A stretch of 64,000 bases of DNA, from assembly GCF_000143415.4 (NCBI RefSeq), contig NW_003314265.1, forward strand, positions 1,694,446 through 1,758,445. Reading direction: 5' to 3'. The DNA comes from Selaginella moellendorffii (taxonomy: Eukaryota > Streptophyta > Lycopodiopsida > Selaginellales > Selaginellaceae). The translations under genes and the position numbers were made by a program. Numbering within the stretch: position 1 is the first letter of the stretch; every line of letters starts with the position of its first letter. The notes below the pieces were generated by a model. That model was given only the letters and a program-made list of their open reading frames with translations, was not told where the DNA came from and searched no databases. This document shows positions 41,945 through 54,618 of the stretch, one piece after another.

Positions 41945-44667
41945 ATGGATCCGTTGGACGCGCTCCGGCCGCTCATGGCGTCCCGCGATCCGCCCCTGGA
42001 CGCACTCATCGTTCCATCCGAGGACGCTCACCAGGTCGGCTCTCTCGATTCTCTTCGCATTCTTCTTCAATCGTCCATTTCATTCTCCAGAGCGAGTACG
42101 TCGCGGACAGGGACAAGCGGCGGGAATTCGTGTCGGGGTTCAGCGGCAGCGCCGGTAAGAGTGATCTCGATTTCCACGTGTTTCCAATCAAACACTCGCG
42201 TGGATTGGATTTTCCTTTTTTCTACACAGGCCTGGCCGTCATTACCAAGAACGAGGCATTGCTGTGGACCGATGGCCGCTACTTCCTTCAGGCCACGCAG
42301 CAGCTCAGCGAGCGGTGGAAGCTGATGCGAATTGGAGAGGATCCAGTCGTGGAAAGCTGGCTGGCCGATGTGAGTTCTTCATGGAGATCTTGGAAAGAAC
42401 TTCGATGCCACACTCTTTGTTTCAGAACCTGGAAAGCAATGCTTCCGTTGGAGTGGACGCTTGGTGTGTCTCCGTCTCTAATGCAAAGAGGTGGAGGGAG
42501 GCGTTCGCTAAGAAAGGAATTGAGCTGGTGAAGACCGAGCGCAACCTTGTCGACGAGATCTGGAAGGACCGTCCCGCGCAACCGGTTTCTCCTGTGACCA
42601 TCCAGCCGCTCGAGTTTGCCGGGCGGAGTGTTGCAGAGAAGCTTGCTGATATTCGTGGGAAACTTTCTCAGGAGAGAGCCTTTGCTCTCGTTGTTTCGAC
42701 ACTTGATGAGGTACCTTCGTCTCCCTCTTTCTCCTTTCACAAAAAATCATCTTTTTTGTTCCGTTGCTGTAGGTTGCTTGGCTTTTTAATTTGAGAGGCT
42801 CCGATGTCATGTACAATCCTGTTGTCCATGCCTATGCGATTGTCACTCTCGATTCTGCGTTCTATTATGTTGATAAGCACAAAATAACTACGGAGGTATC
42901 ATTTCGTCTATCTCTTTTGTTCCTTTTGCTGATATAGTTTCTGCAGGTTGAGAGATTTTTGACGGAAAACCAAGTGGTGATCAAAGACTATGAGGAGGTT
43001 GTACAGGACCTTGATGCGTTAGTTTCCCGTCCCGAAGAAGTAAATGATGGGAAAGGTCTAATATGGATAGATCCGAACTCCTGCCCTCTCAAGCTGTACC
43101 CCGACATTTCAGCCGACGAATTGTTGTTGCAGCAATCGCCAATAGCTCTGTCCAAAGCATTGAAGGTCAGAGAAATTTTATTTATTTTTCCAGAAAACAG
43201 AGTTATTTGAGCTACAACATGGGTACAGCATCCTGCAGAGCTTGAAGGTCTTCGAAACTCTCATGTTCGTGACGGAGTTGCAGTGGTGTCTTTCTTCGCT
43301 TGGCTTGATAACCAGGTCTAAGAGAAAAATGCTTTCGCTATGTTTTTTTTCTTCTCTAAATCGTGTTTGTTTCTAGGACAGATGCAGGAAATTTATGGTG
43401 CCCCTGGTTACTTCCTAGAAACAAAAACATCTCTCAAACGCAAATCACCGTAAGTTTCACGTGCTTGACTTCACTCGGCTAAACTCTTCTGTTTTCAGAG
43501 AGGTGGAGAAATTGACAGAAATTTCTGTAAGTGACAAGCTCGAAGAATTTCGTTCGACGCAAAAGGTTCGATGTGTGCTATGGTCTTTTAGTTAGTGATC
43601 TTATTGTGTTCGATCTGTCAGCATTTCAGAGGACTGAGCTTTGAAACCATCTCCTCGGTGGGAGCAAACGCTGCTGTCATTCACTACGCTGCAAAACCCG
43701 AGAGCTGTGCCGAGCTTGACCCGGACTCGATTTATCTCTGCGACTCTGGAGGACAGGTATAACGTTCTCGTTTCCACGTCTTGACAAGTTTCTTTTAGTA
43801 CTTGGATGGAACAACAGATATCACGCGTACCGTGCATTTTGGCAAGCCTTCGCCGCATGAAAAGGCTTGCTATACCCAGGTTAGTGTCTCCCATCTTCTC
43901 TGTTTTCCTTCTCATAATCTCGCTACCAGGTTTTAAAAGGACACATCGCGTTGGATTCGGCCATTTTTCCAAATGGAACAACTGGTATCTAGCATTCGGT
44001 TACTAGTTCGAACAAATCCTGATGGTTATGTGTTTGTAGGCCATGCTTTGGACGTATTGGCACGGGTTCCACTATGGAAGAGTGGACTAGACTATCGACA
44101 TGGGACGGGTCACGGTGTTGGCTCCTATCTTAATGTTCACGAAGGTAACGCTTACCATGGCGAATTTCTTCAAGCTAATGTTTTACTTGCATTCTTCGCA
44201 CAGGACCTCATCTTATTAGCTTCAAGCCACAGGCTCGAAACGTCCCATTGCAAGCTTCCATGACCGTAACGGACGGCAAGTATTTGCTAACATAAGAAAC
44301 CACAACCGTCTAAGAGCTTCTCTTCCACAGAGCCGGGATACTACGAAGATGGCAAGTTTGGAGTGCGACTGGAAAACGTTCTCATTGTCAAGGAAGCTCA
44401 AACAGCACATAATTTCTCAGACAAAGGCTACCTTTGTTTCGAGCACATCACTTGGGTATGGAGTGTTCTTCATGAGCTCTCCAGCTCTTATCCTTTTCTC
44501 CTGTCTTTCAGGTCCCTTTCCAGAGGAAGCTCATCGACATGTCGCTACTGTCACCCGAAGAGATTGCATGGGTCAACGAGTACCATGTTGGCTGCCGAGA
44601 GAAGCTGGGACCTCATTTGTCTGGTGTTCACTCGGAGTGGCTCCTTGATGCAACACAGCCTCTATAA
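41945..44667 (+). CDS. APP1: Xaa-Pro aminopeptidase P (M24B), APP1 type
   Basis: Cytosolic metalloprotease that removes N-terminal residues before proline. The start [20 protein letters not shown] at ATG 41945 matches the APP1 N-terminal creatinase-like domain ([21 protein letters not shown]). The chain runs through a dozen short exons. The pita-bread domain keeps all metal ligands: Asp in YLCDSGGQ and in [12 protein letters not shown], His in [10 protein letters not shown] (about 44105), Glu in [16 protein letters not shown] (about 44340) and Glu in YLCFEHITW (about 44440). The last exon ends with TAA 44667, 92 bp from the convergent FTSH12 stop. Length and order are those of full plant APP1, so it is probably active. 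Confidence 0.93.
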
Positions 44668-44759
44668 ATTCTGGACTTGATAATCTTCCAAGTTTTAAGA
44701 TACAATTCGGTGTTGATTTGATTCTATGCAAAGTCGAGAAGTAGAAGACGAACCTTGGT

Positions 44760-47700
44760 CTAGCAGCGATGTAATCGATCTGCATAGACATCCAGATCCC
44801 GGTAGTAGCCGTCACGGATCTCCTCAGGAGTTGGATCCTGCACGAAAAATAGCTTAGAAACGTGTAGTCCATCCAGGGTCATTAACTTACAATCGGTACA
44901 GCCTTCGAGAAATCAGGTGGGCCGCCTATGTCAGGCAGTAAAACCGGGTTCATAGAATGCACGATGTCCTTGATTTCCTGTGCTCGCAAGATGTCAAGAA
45001 TTCAAGCAAAAACGAATCCAGGAAACTTACATCTCCCGTCATTTTTATGTTTAGCTCCAGTTCACGGGCTAGCCTCTCCAGGATGTGTCTATTGTTTTGC
45101 AACGCCTTCATGGCCATCTTTTCTGTGTCGTCGATAAACTGCCAAGCACCAAAAGCTTGAAAGGTTTGAAATAAAAGTTTCGTCATCACTCACCATTTGG
45201 ATTTCTCTGCCTACAAGTTCTGAAACCTCGAGAGTCATCGGAATCACGATGGAGCGGGGATGATTCCACTGTCAAAACAGCATTCTCACATAAGATAACT
45301 TAGGAAACAGACAATACGTACCGTCATTGGGTAGAGCTCTTCTGGTCGAGGACGTGGACGCGGTGGAAGCGGTTTCCTTGCTACTTGCAAAAGTCCTAGG
45401 TTTCGATTTTCCGGGTGCACGGCACATTCCCTTGCAAGCTGGAAAGAAATTTTTCAATGAAGTAGATAGAGCATTTTGAAGCACAATTACCGCAGATATC
45501 TTTTCGAGGTCGTCAGTCCATCCATCAGTGATGTTGTCGCCAAGCAAGAGAATCTCTGCTCCACGACCCCCATGAGCCACTATCATCTGGGCCTCGAAAT
45601 ATCCGATTGTTCCACCGTACTCAAGCATGTCTTCTGAGGGGTAAAACACGGACAGCGAGGACTCTGCGCCTCCAGGCAACAAATGCGTAAACGCATGCCA
45701 ATCGAAACGAGGGAAAAGATGCGCTAGCAGAACATGGCCAGCTTCATGAGCTGCCAGTAGCCTTTTTGTTTCCGGCTTCACCTGACAATTGAAAAGATAT
45801 TAGTGCAAGTAGAAACTAAGAATTATTTCACACTGACCTTTAGTTCCGACTCTTTCTGTTGTTCCTGAGTAACTGTCATGCCTATTCCTTCAAACAGCTG
45901 TTTCTCCAAAACATCTAAAAGATCACTTTGCTGAATGTATGCGCGACCTTTTTGCTTCTGCAAAACCAGGACCAGGTGAAGAGCAGCACATCAGAAACAA
46001 AAAAGCATACCGCATAAACAAAAATCTCGTTCGCAAAGTTTTTGAGATCGGCCCCTGAAAACCCTCTGGTGCGGTATACAACCTGCGTAAGCGTAAGTGA
46101 CAGACAATAAGAATCTGAGACGTGCTACCTTTTCAAAGTCTACGTCATCGGCTAGCTTGTATTTTGCAGTGTGTACTTTGAAGATTCTTAGCCTCTCTGC
46201 TTCTTTGGGCAATCCCACATGAATCTCGCGATCGATTCGTTGACGCTGTAGAAATGCTTCGTGCAGATCGTCTCGACGGTTTGTTGCACATATCAAAATA
46301 AATGCCTGCCGCGGAGCAAATCTGTGTACTTCCGTGTCGATCTCCCTGTCTCAAGGAAATGAAACGTAAGCATTTTAGACACTGATATCGGTCCTTACAA
46401 GCCATCTAGCTCCTTTATAAGTTGTTTGAAAGTTTTCAGCCTCCTCGGATCCTCATCGACTTGCTTTCCCGCCAATGCATCAATCTCATCGATAAAGACG
46501 ATCGAAGGTGCCTGAGAACTTACACATGTCAATTACTTCAATCCCATCAGCAATGAAAGGATACTTGCATTGGCCCTGGCAGTAAAAAAGAGGTCGAACA
46601 CTTTTTTAGGACCGGGGATTTCAGAATCTCCAAACTCTGAGCCTGAGGCAAATATGAATGGGAGCTGAAGTTCCCTCGCCATTGCCCTTGCGATATGAGT
46701 CTTGCCAGTACCCGGAGGCCCATGTATCAGTATACCCTGGACGACTTAAAAACATTACATAGACACATGTTATCGTTGCTTACCCGAGGAATGAAACAAA
46801 ATTTATCATAATATCGCATTGGATCGCTCAAGTAGTTACCGATTTCCTCCACCACCCTCCACACTGTGTGGCTTACTATCACATCATCGAAAGATGGGAA
46901 GCCGGCTTCTTCAGCTTGTTCTGGCTGTCCAAATTTTCAGGAATAATCCCAAGAAATTGAAGTTTGGAGTTTAAACCATACCAGAACGATGCTTGATGAT
47001 TTCATTTTGATAAGGTCCACGATCTTTTCAGATGCATTTCGCCGGATGTTGAAAATTGTATTGTCCAGCTTCAAAGCAATGAAAAAACAAGGGAGAAGAA
47101 TAGCGTAGGCACGCAGTATGTTACGTAACCCGCTCTCAGGAATTGTATCCACTTCCACCTGAAACCTTTGCAGCGCGTCATTTAGATAAGGATCTGCTGG
47201 AGCATCTACCTGCAATGTGGCTGTTTCAGGAGAATAGCTAAATGCTGATATTTACCACAAACTCGGAAGGAAATCCTTCTTTCATTGTCACGAACAACCG
47301 AGTCCGGTCTTGGCTAAATACGGCACTTTGAACCTGCAAAAAATACTAGGAGCATTATAGAACAATCCTTTCCTTGCTAATGCTTACCTCCATTCTCTCC
47401 ACTTTCTCAAAAAAATCGAAGTACGGCATCTTCGGCCTGTATTTCCACCACCTTCTGGCAGCCCAGAAACCCCTCCCATATTGCGGAGGAATGACCGGCT
47501 CTTCTTTTTTCTCAGCAATATCCTTGGCCATCTCCTCGCTGTCCAGGAGGACAACATACTTGCTTGTTAACGCATCAGTGTCTTCCTTGATGCTTTCTTT
47601 CTCAAGCATGTCCTCTAGTTTCGTCAGTCTTTCTCTCCACGTAAGCTTCTCGTTGGTTCCAGTATCTGAAACGAAGGAAGGAGATCAGGAGGGAATCGAT

Positions 47701-48686
47701 ATATCGGTTTTCGTGACCTTCGGCGCTTTCGTTCAATTCTTGCGCTGCCGCTGCTTCATCGTCCCAAGCGTGCTCTCCAACGAACGAAGAATCGTGACGA
47801 TAACTCCCATCGGGTTGCAGTAGATGCTTTCGTACGCGAACACCGCCAGGCATATTTTCTCGCCATTGAAGCTTCTCCAGCCTATTCCAAACAAAACAAC
47901 AGATCCATCAAAAGACGTCTTCGAGACAAATCTAGCTTACTTGTGAACGTTTTCCAACGTTGGTTCTGGAATCGTGGCCTCCAAGTACGCTTCAGTCAAT
48001 TCCTTGGCCTCTCTTTTGCTTAGCCGAGGTGTGGTTGCCGCTACGTAGAGACCTCGGAAGGAACCAATGACCAGTAGAAGGTAAAGAACAAGCGCTCCAA
48101 TGTGTTGAGCATCCAACTTCTGAGAAACAAAACCAAAAACAATACTGGTTTGAGAATCAACATCAATCTGCTAGAGAAATCATACCTTCCATCGCTCCCA
48201 TTGGTGCCAGGCTACGATTCGAGGCCATACCTTAAGCCTGAAATCCTCGAGCAGCTCATCACCTTCGTTTCTAGCGACTTCCAATCTTCCTCTAGCGTCT
48301 TGCGCTGTTGACGCCGCTCTGTCAAAGACATGAGACGCATTCTCGCGTAATTCCTTGTACCGAGCAGTCACGACCTCCTTAATCTTCTCTACATCCACCC
48401 CAGCCTCGGTTTCTAGATCCTGGACAAAATTCCCGTAATATCTGCTCAGCGCGGCTCGCAGCCTTCGATTCCACGACTGCTCCGGCACCGATTGGTCGTC
48501 ACTACTCAGCTGCGCGCTAGGGCGAGCTCGAAATCTACTCCTAGAGCCTGCATTTATCCTCTGGACGTCGCTGCCAAACGATCTATCCACAAAATCAGTA
48601 CCGCAAGGTCGACCTAGCACTGGCGCCGGGAGATGGAATGTCGGGGATGCTCTAGAGTGAGAGGCGCCATAGCCGAGAGCTTGCAT
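44760..48686 (-). CDS. FTSH12: FTSH12-like plastid AAA metalloprotease / import motor subunit
   Basis: Many short-intron exons. The N-terminal exon (48686-48183) has a Ser/Arg-rich plastid-transit-like start (MQALGYGASHSRASPTFHLP) and a long helical region. The AAA domain has Walker A GPPGTGKT (46681-46739), Walker B VFIDEIDAL (about 46500) and a sensor-like ICATNRRDDL (about 46290). The protease part has HEAGH (about 45748-45734), the FtsH zinc site, then FDWHAFTHLLPGG, AHGGRGAEI and NNRHILERLARELE. The last exon ends ADRLHRC. From family knowledge FTSH12 keeps HEXXH while its FtsHi partners lack it; together they form the Ycf2-FtsHi complex that pulls proteins into chloroplasts. The C-terminal wording matches FTSH12 better than photosystem-repair FtsH proteins. 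Confidence 0.78.
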
Positions 48687-48689
48687 TGC

Positions 48690-49420
48690 TCTCGGGGTGT
48701 AGGGCTTATGCTAGCTAGATGCTCGGCGAATATTTACGAGGTATATTCTCCAGACTATTCAATTAAACCCTAGCCCACCCAAAATGGGGGATGCAACTTT
48801 AAACCTAGTAAAATACATAAATAAAATAATGTTACATGGCTAAATTGCTACATCATTTAAAAATTTTGCCCACTTTACTTTTGCTATTGTGTGAGTGTGT
48901 AAATTTTTAGAAGGGACTTTTTAGTGATTTGAGAAAGAAATTTGCAAAAAATGAAGAATTACTCATTTTCAGTTCATTAATAATTCAAACTTATATAAAT
49001 ATGAAATTTTGTAGTGTGAGGGCCAAGTGTACGACTATGATGCCATATACTAATATTAGCATAATAGATTTTGGTAACTGTTAGATTGATTTCAATCCGG
49101 ACCATTCGCTCCTGTATATAAGTTAGGGTTTTTGGGTTAATTTATATGCATATTTTCTGTATTCCCTTTCCATATTCTAAACACTCATATTGGTGAAGAT
49201 GAAGGGCACCTTTGATTGTCACTGAGGAGTGCTCACATTTGGGATTTTGGTTTAGATCTAGCTTTTGCATTGTTTAGATCTAGCTTTTTCCATTTCATTT
49301 CTTTTGTTTTTTCCTTTCAGAATTTTGGTTTAGATCTAGCTTTTTGCATTGTCTAGATCTACCATTTTCTTCTAGCTTTTTGTCATTTCTCTTCTTTTGC
49401 TCTTTCTTCGTTCGTCTTCA
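48690..49420. other. AT-rich region, possible 5' LTR/leader of element A
   Basis: The sequence becomes very AT-rich. A cctgtatataagttaggg TATA-like box lies near 49112, and the direct repeat tttagatctagctttt occurs at about 49250-49345. It directly precedes the gag-like frame of element A. I could not fix LTR ends. Confidence 0.35.
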
Positions 49421-52029
49421 TGGCAGATCAGCAATCTCCTTCTTTGACTCTGGAGTAGCAGTTAGTACAATTGCTTGATGCTATGCGTTTGCAATTGAAT
49501 AACTAAACTTAGTTGATAGAGGCATTCACGGCACATGGTACAACTCCTCCTGCTCTTGGTGCCAATCCTCGCGTTCGGCCAGAGTTCTTTCACGGGAATC
49601 TTGGGGATGATATGTACCATTGGTTCAATCACTTCACAGTGATTGCCACATATCATTCTTGGGATGATGCTTGATATTTGCGTGAGTTTCTCACGTGTCT
49701 TCAAGGGATGGCATTACAGTGGTACAATGGTTTGAGTGCAGCCACTCATAGGGATTGGAGTGTTCTCCCGAACATCTTCAAACTCACCTTTGGACATCCC
49801 GATGACTGTGATGATGCCTTCCAACAATTGCATCGTCTTCGCCAAAGGCCATCTGAGTCGATGATGCAATTTGGTGTTTGTTTCCGAAGTCTTTTGCTTT
49901 ATGCGGAGCCAAATATGTCGGAGCGGATCAAGCTAGGAATGTTGTGGCAAGCACTTTGTCAAGATCTTGTCGAACTTGTGCATGCACTTGCTCCCGCCAC
50001 CTTTGACGATGCTCTTCGCTTGGCACAATGTTATGAAACATTGCATCTTGCTACACGTCCTTCAGTTCCACTTCCTATGGGTGATGGTCCCATTTCAATG
50101 GAGGTTGATGTTGCTTCTACTCGAGTCCAAAGACAAGGGCGAGGACGTGGTCATGGCCATGATGTTCATTGCTAGACGTGTGATGAAGTTGGTTATATTT
50201 ATTGGCATTGTCGGCGTTTTCCGGATTGCCAACCTCCATTTCCTAGTTGGAAACCTTGGCATTAGCAACGTCCCGTTAGTGTTGCTGTAGTGGAAGATTT
50301 GGACACCAAGCTGCATCCGGGAAATGAGGAGTTGTGCGAGTAACGGAGGGACCTTGCACGAATAAGTTAGTGACCCCTTTATCTTTCTTTCAAGAGTATC
50401 ATTAAGGGGTTCACTCGGCACCGGTTCATCCAATGTTTACTTTCCAAGCTCGTTTTTATAACAAGAGGTCTCCTATTATTCTTTCCATATTGGTTGATAC
50501 AGGTTCGAATTTATCTTCTATTGTTCGACTTGTTGCCACACGTTGCCATCTACACTTGCGTCGTGCGGTGGAACCAATTTTCATTCTTTATGGAAAACGG
50601 CCGTACACATGCATGTGCACGGGATGAAGTGGACTTGGTTATGTGTGTGGGTGATCTCGAGTTTGAGTTGTAGTTATTGCGGGTGGTGCCAAATCAAGCT
50701 TTTGACCTCATTCTTGGTATGGATTGGTTTGAGCGCAATCATGCCAAGTGTGACTTTGAGGCTTTTTCCCCTTGTCTTATACTTCCTTATGTTTCATCCA
50801 TTCTTCTCACTTCCATACCTCTTCGTCCCTTTATTTCTACTTTTGCTTCCATTACTTTTGTTCCCTTATTATTTCCTCCTATGTTTCCGTTTTATTTTTC
50901 TCTTCTCTTTTCCAATCCCTCTAATGATCTTTGTGTTTCAGTGGTTGACCGGCTCATGAAAGAGTATTTTGATCTCTTTGAATTTGACCTATTGTCCGGG
51001 GCCAAGATTGCCACACGTCATCCGATTCCAACTGGGGATGCTTGTCCAATCAAGGTTCCTGTTCATTGTCGGTCACCCAAGGAGATCAAGATTTTACATG
51101 CAAATGTCAAGGAGATGTTGGAGAAGGGTGTTATTCGGAAGTCACAGAGTCCTTAGGCATATGAACCTCATCTTGTGATGAAGCTTGATGGGAGTATTTG
51201 GTTTTGCATCGACTATTGTTCATTAAACAAAGTGACGATCCCAGATGTGTACCTTCTTCCTCACATTGCTGATCTTTTGGATTGTCTAGGGCGAAGTTGT
51301 TAGTTCACCAAGCTAGATCTTGCTTCTGGGTACTGGCAAATACCGATGGTCGAAGAACATATTCTTAAGACTACTTTTCATACATCATTTGGTTTGTACA
51401 AATTCTTCGTGATGCCGTTTGGTTTGAATAATGCTCTAGCAACTTTTTAGCAGATGATGGATGAGGTTCTTTGTGATATGCCCAAGGTGACTGCTGACTT
51501 CATTAATGATGTTTTGATCCACTTGGAGGGGACGTGGGAGGAGCACGTTCATGATGTTTGTAAAGTGTTGGATTGGCTATGCAATGTTGGTTTAAATTTG
51601 AAGCAATCGAAGTGTGTGTTTGGGTCCAAAAACACTACTTATTTTGGGTACCATATTTCTCGTGAGGGTTTGCAAGTTGATCCTAAAAAACTTGTGGCTG
51701 TTCTAAAGTTCCCTACTCCGAAATATGTGAATGATGTGCAACGCTTCTTCGGCAAGGTGTAGTATCTCAGTTGTTTTGTGGATCATCTTTTTGATTGCAC
51801 TGCATTGTTGTGAGCATTGTTGAAATCATCAACATCATCTTTCATCTGGTCTCCGGATTGTGAGTGAGCATTCAGAGCTATTGAGCTATTGAAAGAGCTA
51901 TTGAAAATTCCTCCAGTTTTGGCATATCTTGACTACACTTGACCTTTTATTTTGCATGTGGATGCTTCTAACATTGGTCTTGGAGGTGTATTGATGCAAA
52001 AGAGCTTGAGTGTGCCTGGTTAGCAACAT
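49421..52029 (+). mobile_element. Element A: decayed Ty3/gypsy retrotransposon, plus strand, 3' truncated
   Basis: Reading frames in plus orientation give, in order: a gag-like protein (49540-50150; RPEFFHGNLGDDMYHWFNHF, MALQWYNGLS), a degenerate zinc knuckle (CDEVGYIYWHC, about 50175), an aspartic protease site (ILVDTGSN, about 50490), reverse transcriptase pieces ([44 protein letters not shown]) and an RNase H start (LHVDASNIGLGGVLMQ, about 51960). The RT catalytic motif has become FIND where YxDD is expected, and several stops interrupt it (for example about 51155, 51300, 51450). Integrase is missing because element B is inserted at 52030. Confidence 0.85.
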
Positions 52030-52405
52030 TGTTAAGACCCCTAACAAAATCAAGACTGGAAAATGCAGAAGACAAAGAGAAAAGCTAGTGGAAACGAAGA
52101 AAATGCCTTAAACTGGTGTTGATTCAGATTGTGGAGAAATGGAACAAGGCTAACCTATATATACTATAGGTTGATGAAGCTCCACCACTCTTGGATCGAG
52201 GACGGCCTAAATATAGCTGAGGTCGAGGAGGCGCCATGTCATCATTAGGAATGTGGCTTGAGACTCAGGAATCGTACGGGAAATCAGAGAGTCAAGAATA
52301 GGGAAGTGTCTCGAGAGTTAAGAATAGGGAAGTGTCTCAAGAATCAGGAATATGGTCTGCAGGTCGAGATTCAGGAATGTGGCAAGAATTGGGGGATTTC
52401 TGACA
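52030..52405 (-). repeat. 3' LTR of element B
   Basis: On the minus strand it starts TGTCAGAAATCCCCC just after the polypurine tract and ends GGTCTTAACA, i.e. TG...CA. Length 376 bp. It contains an internal direct repeat (gaatagggaagtgtctc at about 52297 and 52325) and a tatatatac box. The 5' LTR lies beyond the right end of the window. Confidence 0.7.
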
Positions 52406-54613
52406 GCACCCCCTCCTCAAGAATGAGTGGAATAAGGACGTGAATGAGAACAAAGAGGAGGATGAAATGGGCGGCATGGGACGGGAGATGGAGAAAAAGA
52501 ATGAGGACTGGGATGAGAAGGATAGCGGCGGTGGAAGTCTTGAACAAGGTCAAGAGAATGAATCAGGTTGTCCGTAGGTTCCCAAGTGCGTTCCTTAGGT
52601 CCGTAACCCTTTCAGTCTACCAGATAGTAGAGTTTAGACCGTGAGATCTTGGAATCAAGGATGTTTTGAACCTCGTACTCAGACCCATCCTCGAGCTGCA
52701 CTGGTGGAGGTGGAGGAATGACCTGATTTTGGAATAGGACTGGGAATATAAGGCTCAAGGAGAGAGGAGTGAAAAACAGGGTGAATGTGATATGAGGAGG
52801 GAAGTGCAAGGCGATAAGTGACAAGATTAATGATGGCAGTGATAGGGAAAGGACCAAGGCGTTTGAAATCGAGTTTGGGACATGACCTGGTGGTGGAGAT
52901 ATTTCACCTGAGGAGCCAGACTTTATCCTCGATATTGTAAGGGGGACAATCCTGACGATGGACATTGGCAAATGTTTTGTGAGATTCATGAGCACGATGG
53001 AGGTGGAAGGAGATGGAGTTGTGGATTTCCTGGAGGTTGGAGACAAATGCCTCAAAGCGGGGATTTGAATGAGAGGATTCGGATGGAGAAGGAAGTGAGA
53101 GATTGAATCGGGGATTTTGGCCAGAGTTCGCAAAGAAGGGGGAAACTTGAAGGGAGGAGTGAACAGAATTGTTGTAAGAGAATTCAGCAAGGGGAAGGAT
53201 ATCGAACCAGTCATCCTGATGATAGTTGATGAAGCATCTCAGGAATTGTTCCAACGTCTGAATCATTTGCTCGGACTGTCCATCAGTTTGAGGATGATAC
53301 GTCGAAGAGAGGTTGGCCTTCACTCCAAGCAACTGCAAGAACTGTTGCCAGAAATGAGAGATGAATTGAGGTCCCCGATCCGAAACCACATCTGCAGGAA
53401 TCCCATGAAGTTGGAAAATTTCCCTGAATACCAGTTTTGCCATGTCCTCGCCCGAAAAGTCCTTGGTACACGGCAGGAAGTGCGCCATCTTTGTGAAGCG
53501 ATCCACCACAACTAAAATGCTGTTAAAGCCTCTAGAACTCGGAAGATCACTCAAGAAATCCATGAAGATGGATTCCCAAAGACATGAAAGGACCGGGAGG
53601 GAACGAAGCAAACCTGAAGGAAGGTGGCGAGGTACCTTATTCTGGGTGCAAGTGTCATAGGAGATAACAAAAGCTTTGATGTAGTCATCCATGTGAGGCC
53701 ACCAAAAGTCCCGTGCAACCAGCTCATAGATTTTCGCAATGCCAAAGTGACCAACAGTTGGGCTATCGTGGCACGCCATCAGGACCAACCTTCGAGCATC
53801 ACCTTCAGGAATGTAAAGTTGCTCCCCACAGTACAACAAGCCATCTAAGAACTCGAACTCGTCAAATTGCTGGTAGTCGAGAGTCACTGGGTGTCCAGCC
53901 TGAAGATGGGGGAAAATATCGCTGGTGAGGTCGTCGGATTGAAGATCTTTTCTGATAGCATCCATCAAGGAGGAGTCCTGAGGGGCCAGGGAAATTGCCA
54001 TAACTTGAAGCCGATCAGGACCGAGGATAACCTGATCCTGTTGATCGAAGGCAAGATTACCAGGCTTGAGACTGAGATAGGAGTGCCTTGAAAGAGCATC
54101 AGAAAGGCCCTGAAGCTTTCCAGGTCTGTACTTGATAACAAAGTCAAACCGACTCAGGAATTGTGCCCACCTTGCTTGACAAAGGCTCAAAACTCGGGAA
54201 GTGGCAAAGTACTGGAGATTTTTGTGATTCATCCAGATCGTTGTTTGATGGCTCGCCCCGTCCAAGAAACGACGCCACTCTCCAAAGGAATCCACGATGG
54301 CAAGGAGCTCCTTATCGTGGATTTCATAATTGATCTCTACAGGCTGGAATTTCCGAGAATGGAAAGCAACCAGATGAAATTCCTAATCCGCTATGAGTTG
54401 AGACAACATAGCACCGATGGCAAAGTCAGAGGCGTCAGCCTCGATGAAGAAAGGTTGTGAGGGATCAGTGTGGGAGTAGAATTGAAGGCCGCCTTGAGTG
54501 TGTCGAAGCCCTGCTAGGCAGCAGCAGACCAAGAGAAGGGAACATCCTTGGGAGTGATATCTGTGAGAGGAAGGACAATGTCAGAGTAGTGATCAATGAA
54601 GTTGCGGTAGAAG

Positions 54614-54618
54614 CTGGC
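54614..54618. repeat. Target-site duplication of element C, left copy
   Basis: CTGGC on the left of element C faces TTGGC at 61849-61853 on the right. In element B the uninterrupted frame would contain GTTGGC (minus strand GCCAAC, encoding Ala-Asn), so the left copy has a single t-to-c change. Five-base duplications are usual for LTR elements. Confidence 0.65.

Larger units (their letters stand above)
52030..54618 (-). mobile_element. Element B, 3' part: chromovirus RNase H, integrase, chromodomain, LTR
   Basis: Minus-strand Ty3/gypsy chromovirus. From high to low coordinate: FYRNFIDHYSDIVLPLTDIT (RT/RNase H junction, about 54610), an RNase H part, then a long open frame (54295-52904) with a degraded zinc-binding region (VGHFGIAKIYELVARDFWWP) and an integrase core (FMDFLSDLP, DRGPQFISHFW, YHPQTDGQSEQ) consistent with DD35E. 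A chromodomain follows (KLYYLVD, stop replacing Trp, KGYGPKERTWEPTDNLI, about 52650). A polypurine tract (ttgaggagggggtgc on the minus strand, about 52420) precedes the 3' LTR. The other half of the element is at 61849-64000. Confidence 0.9.
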
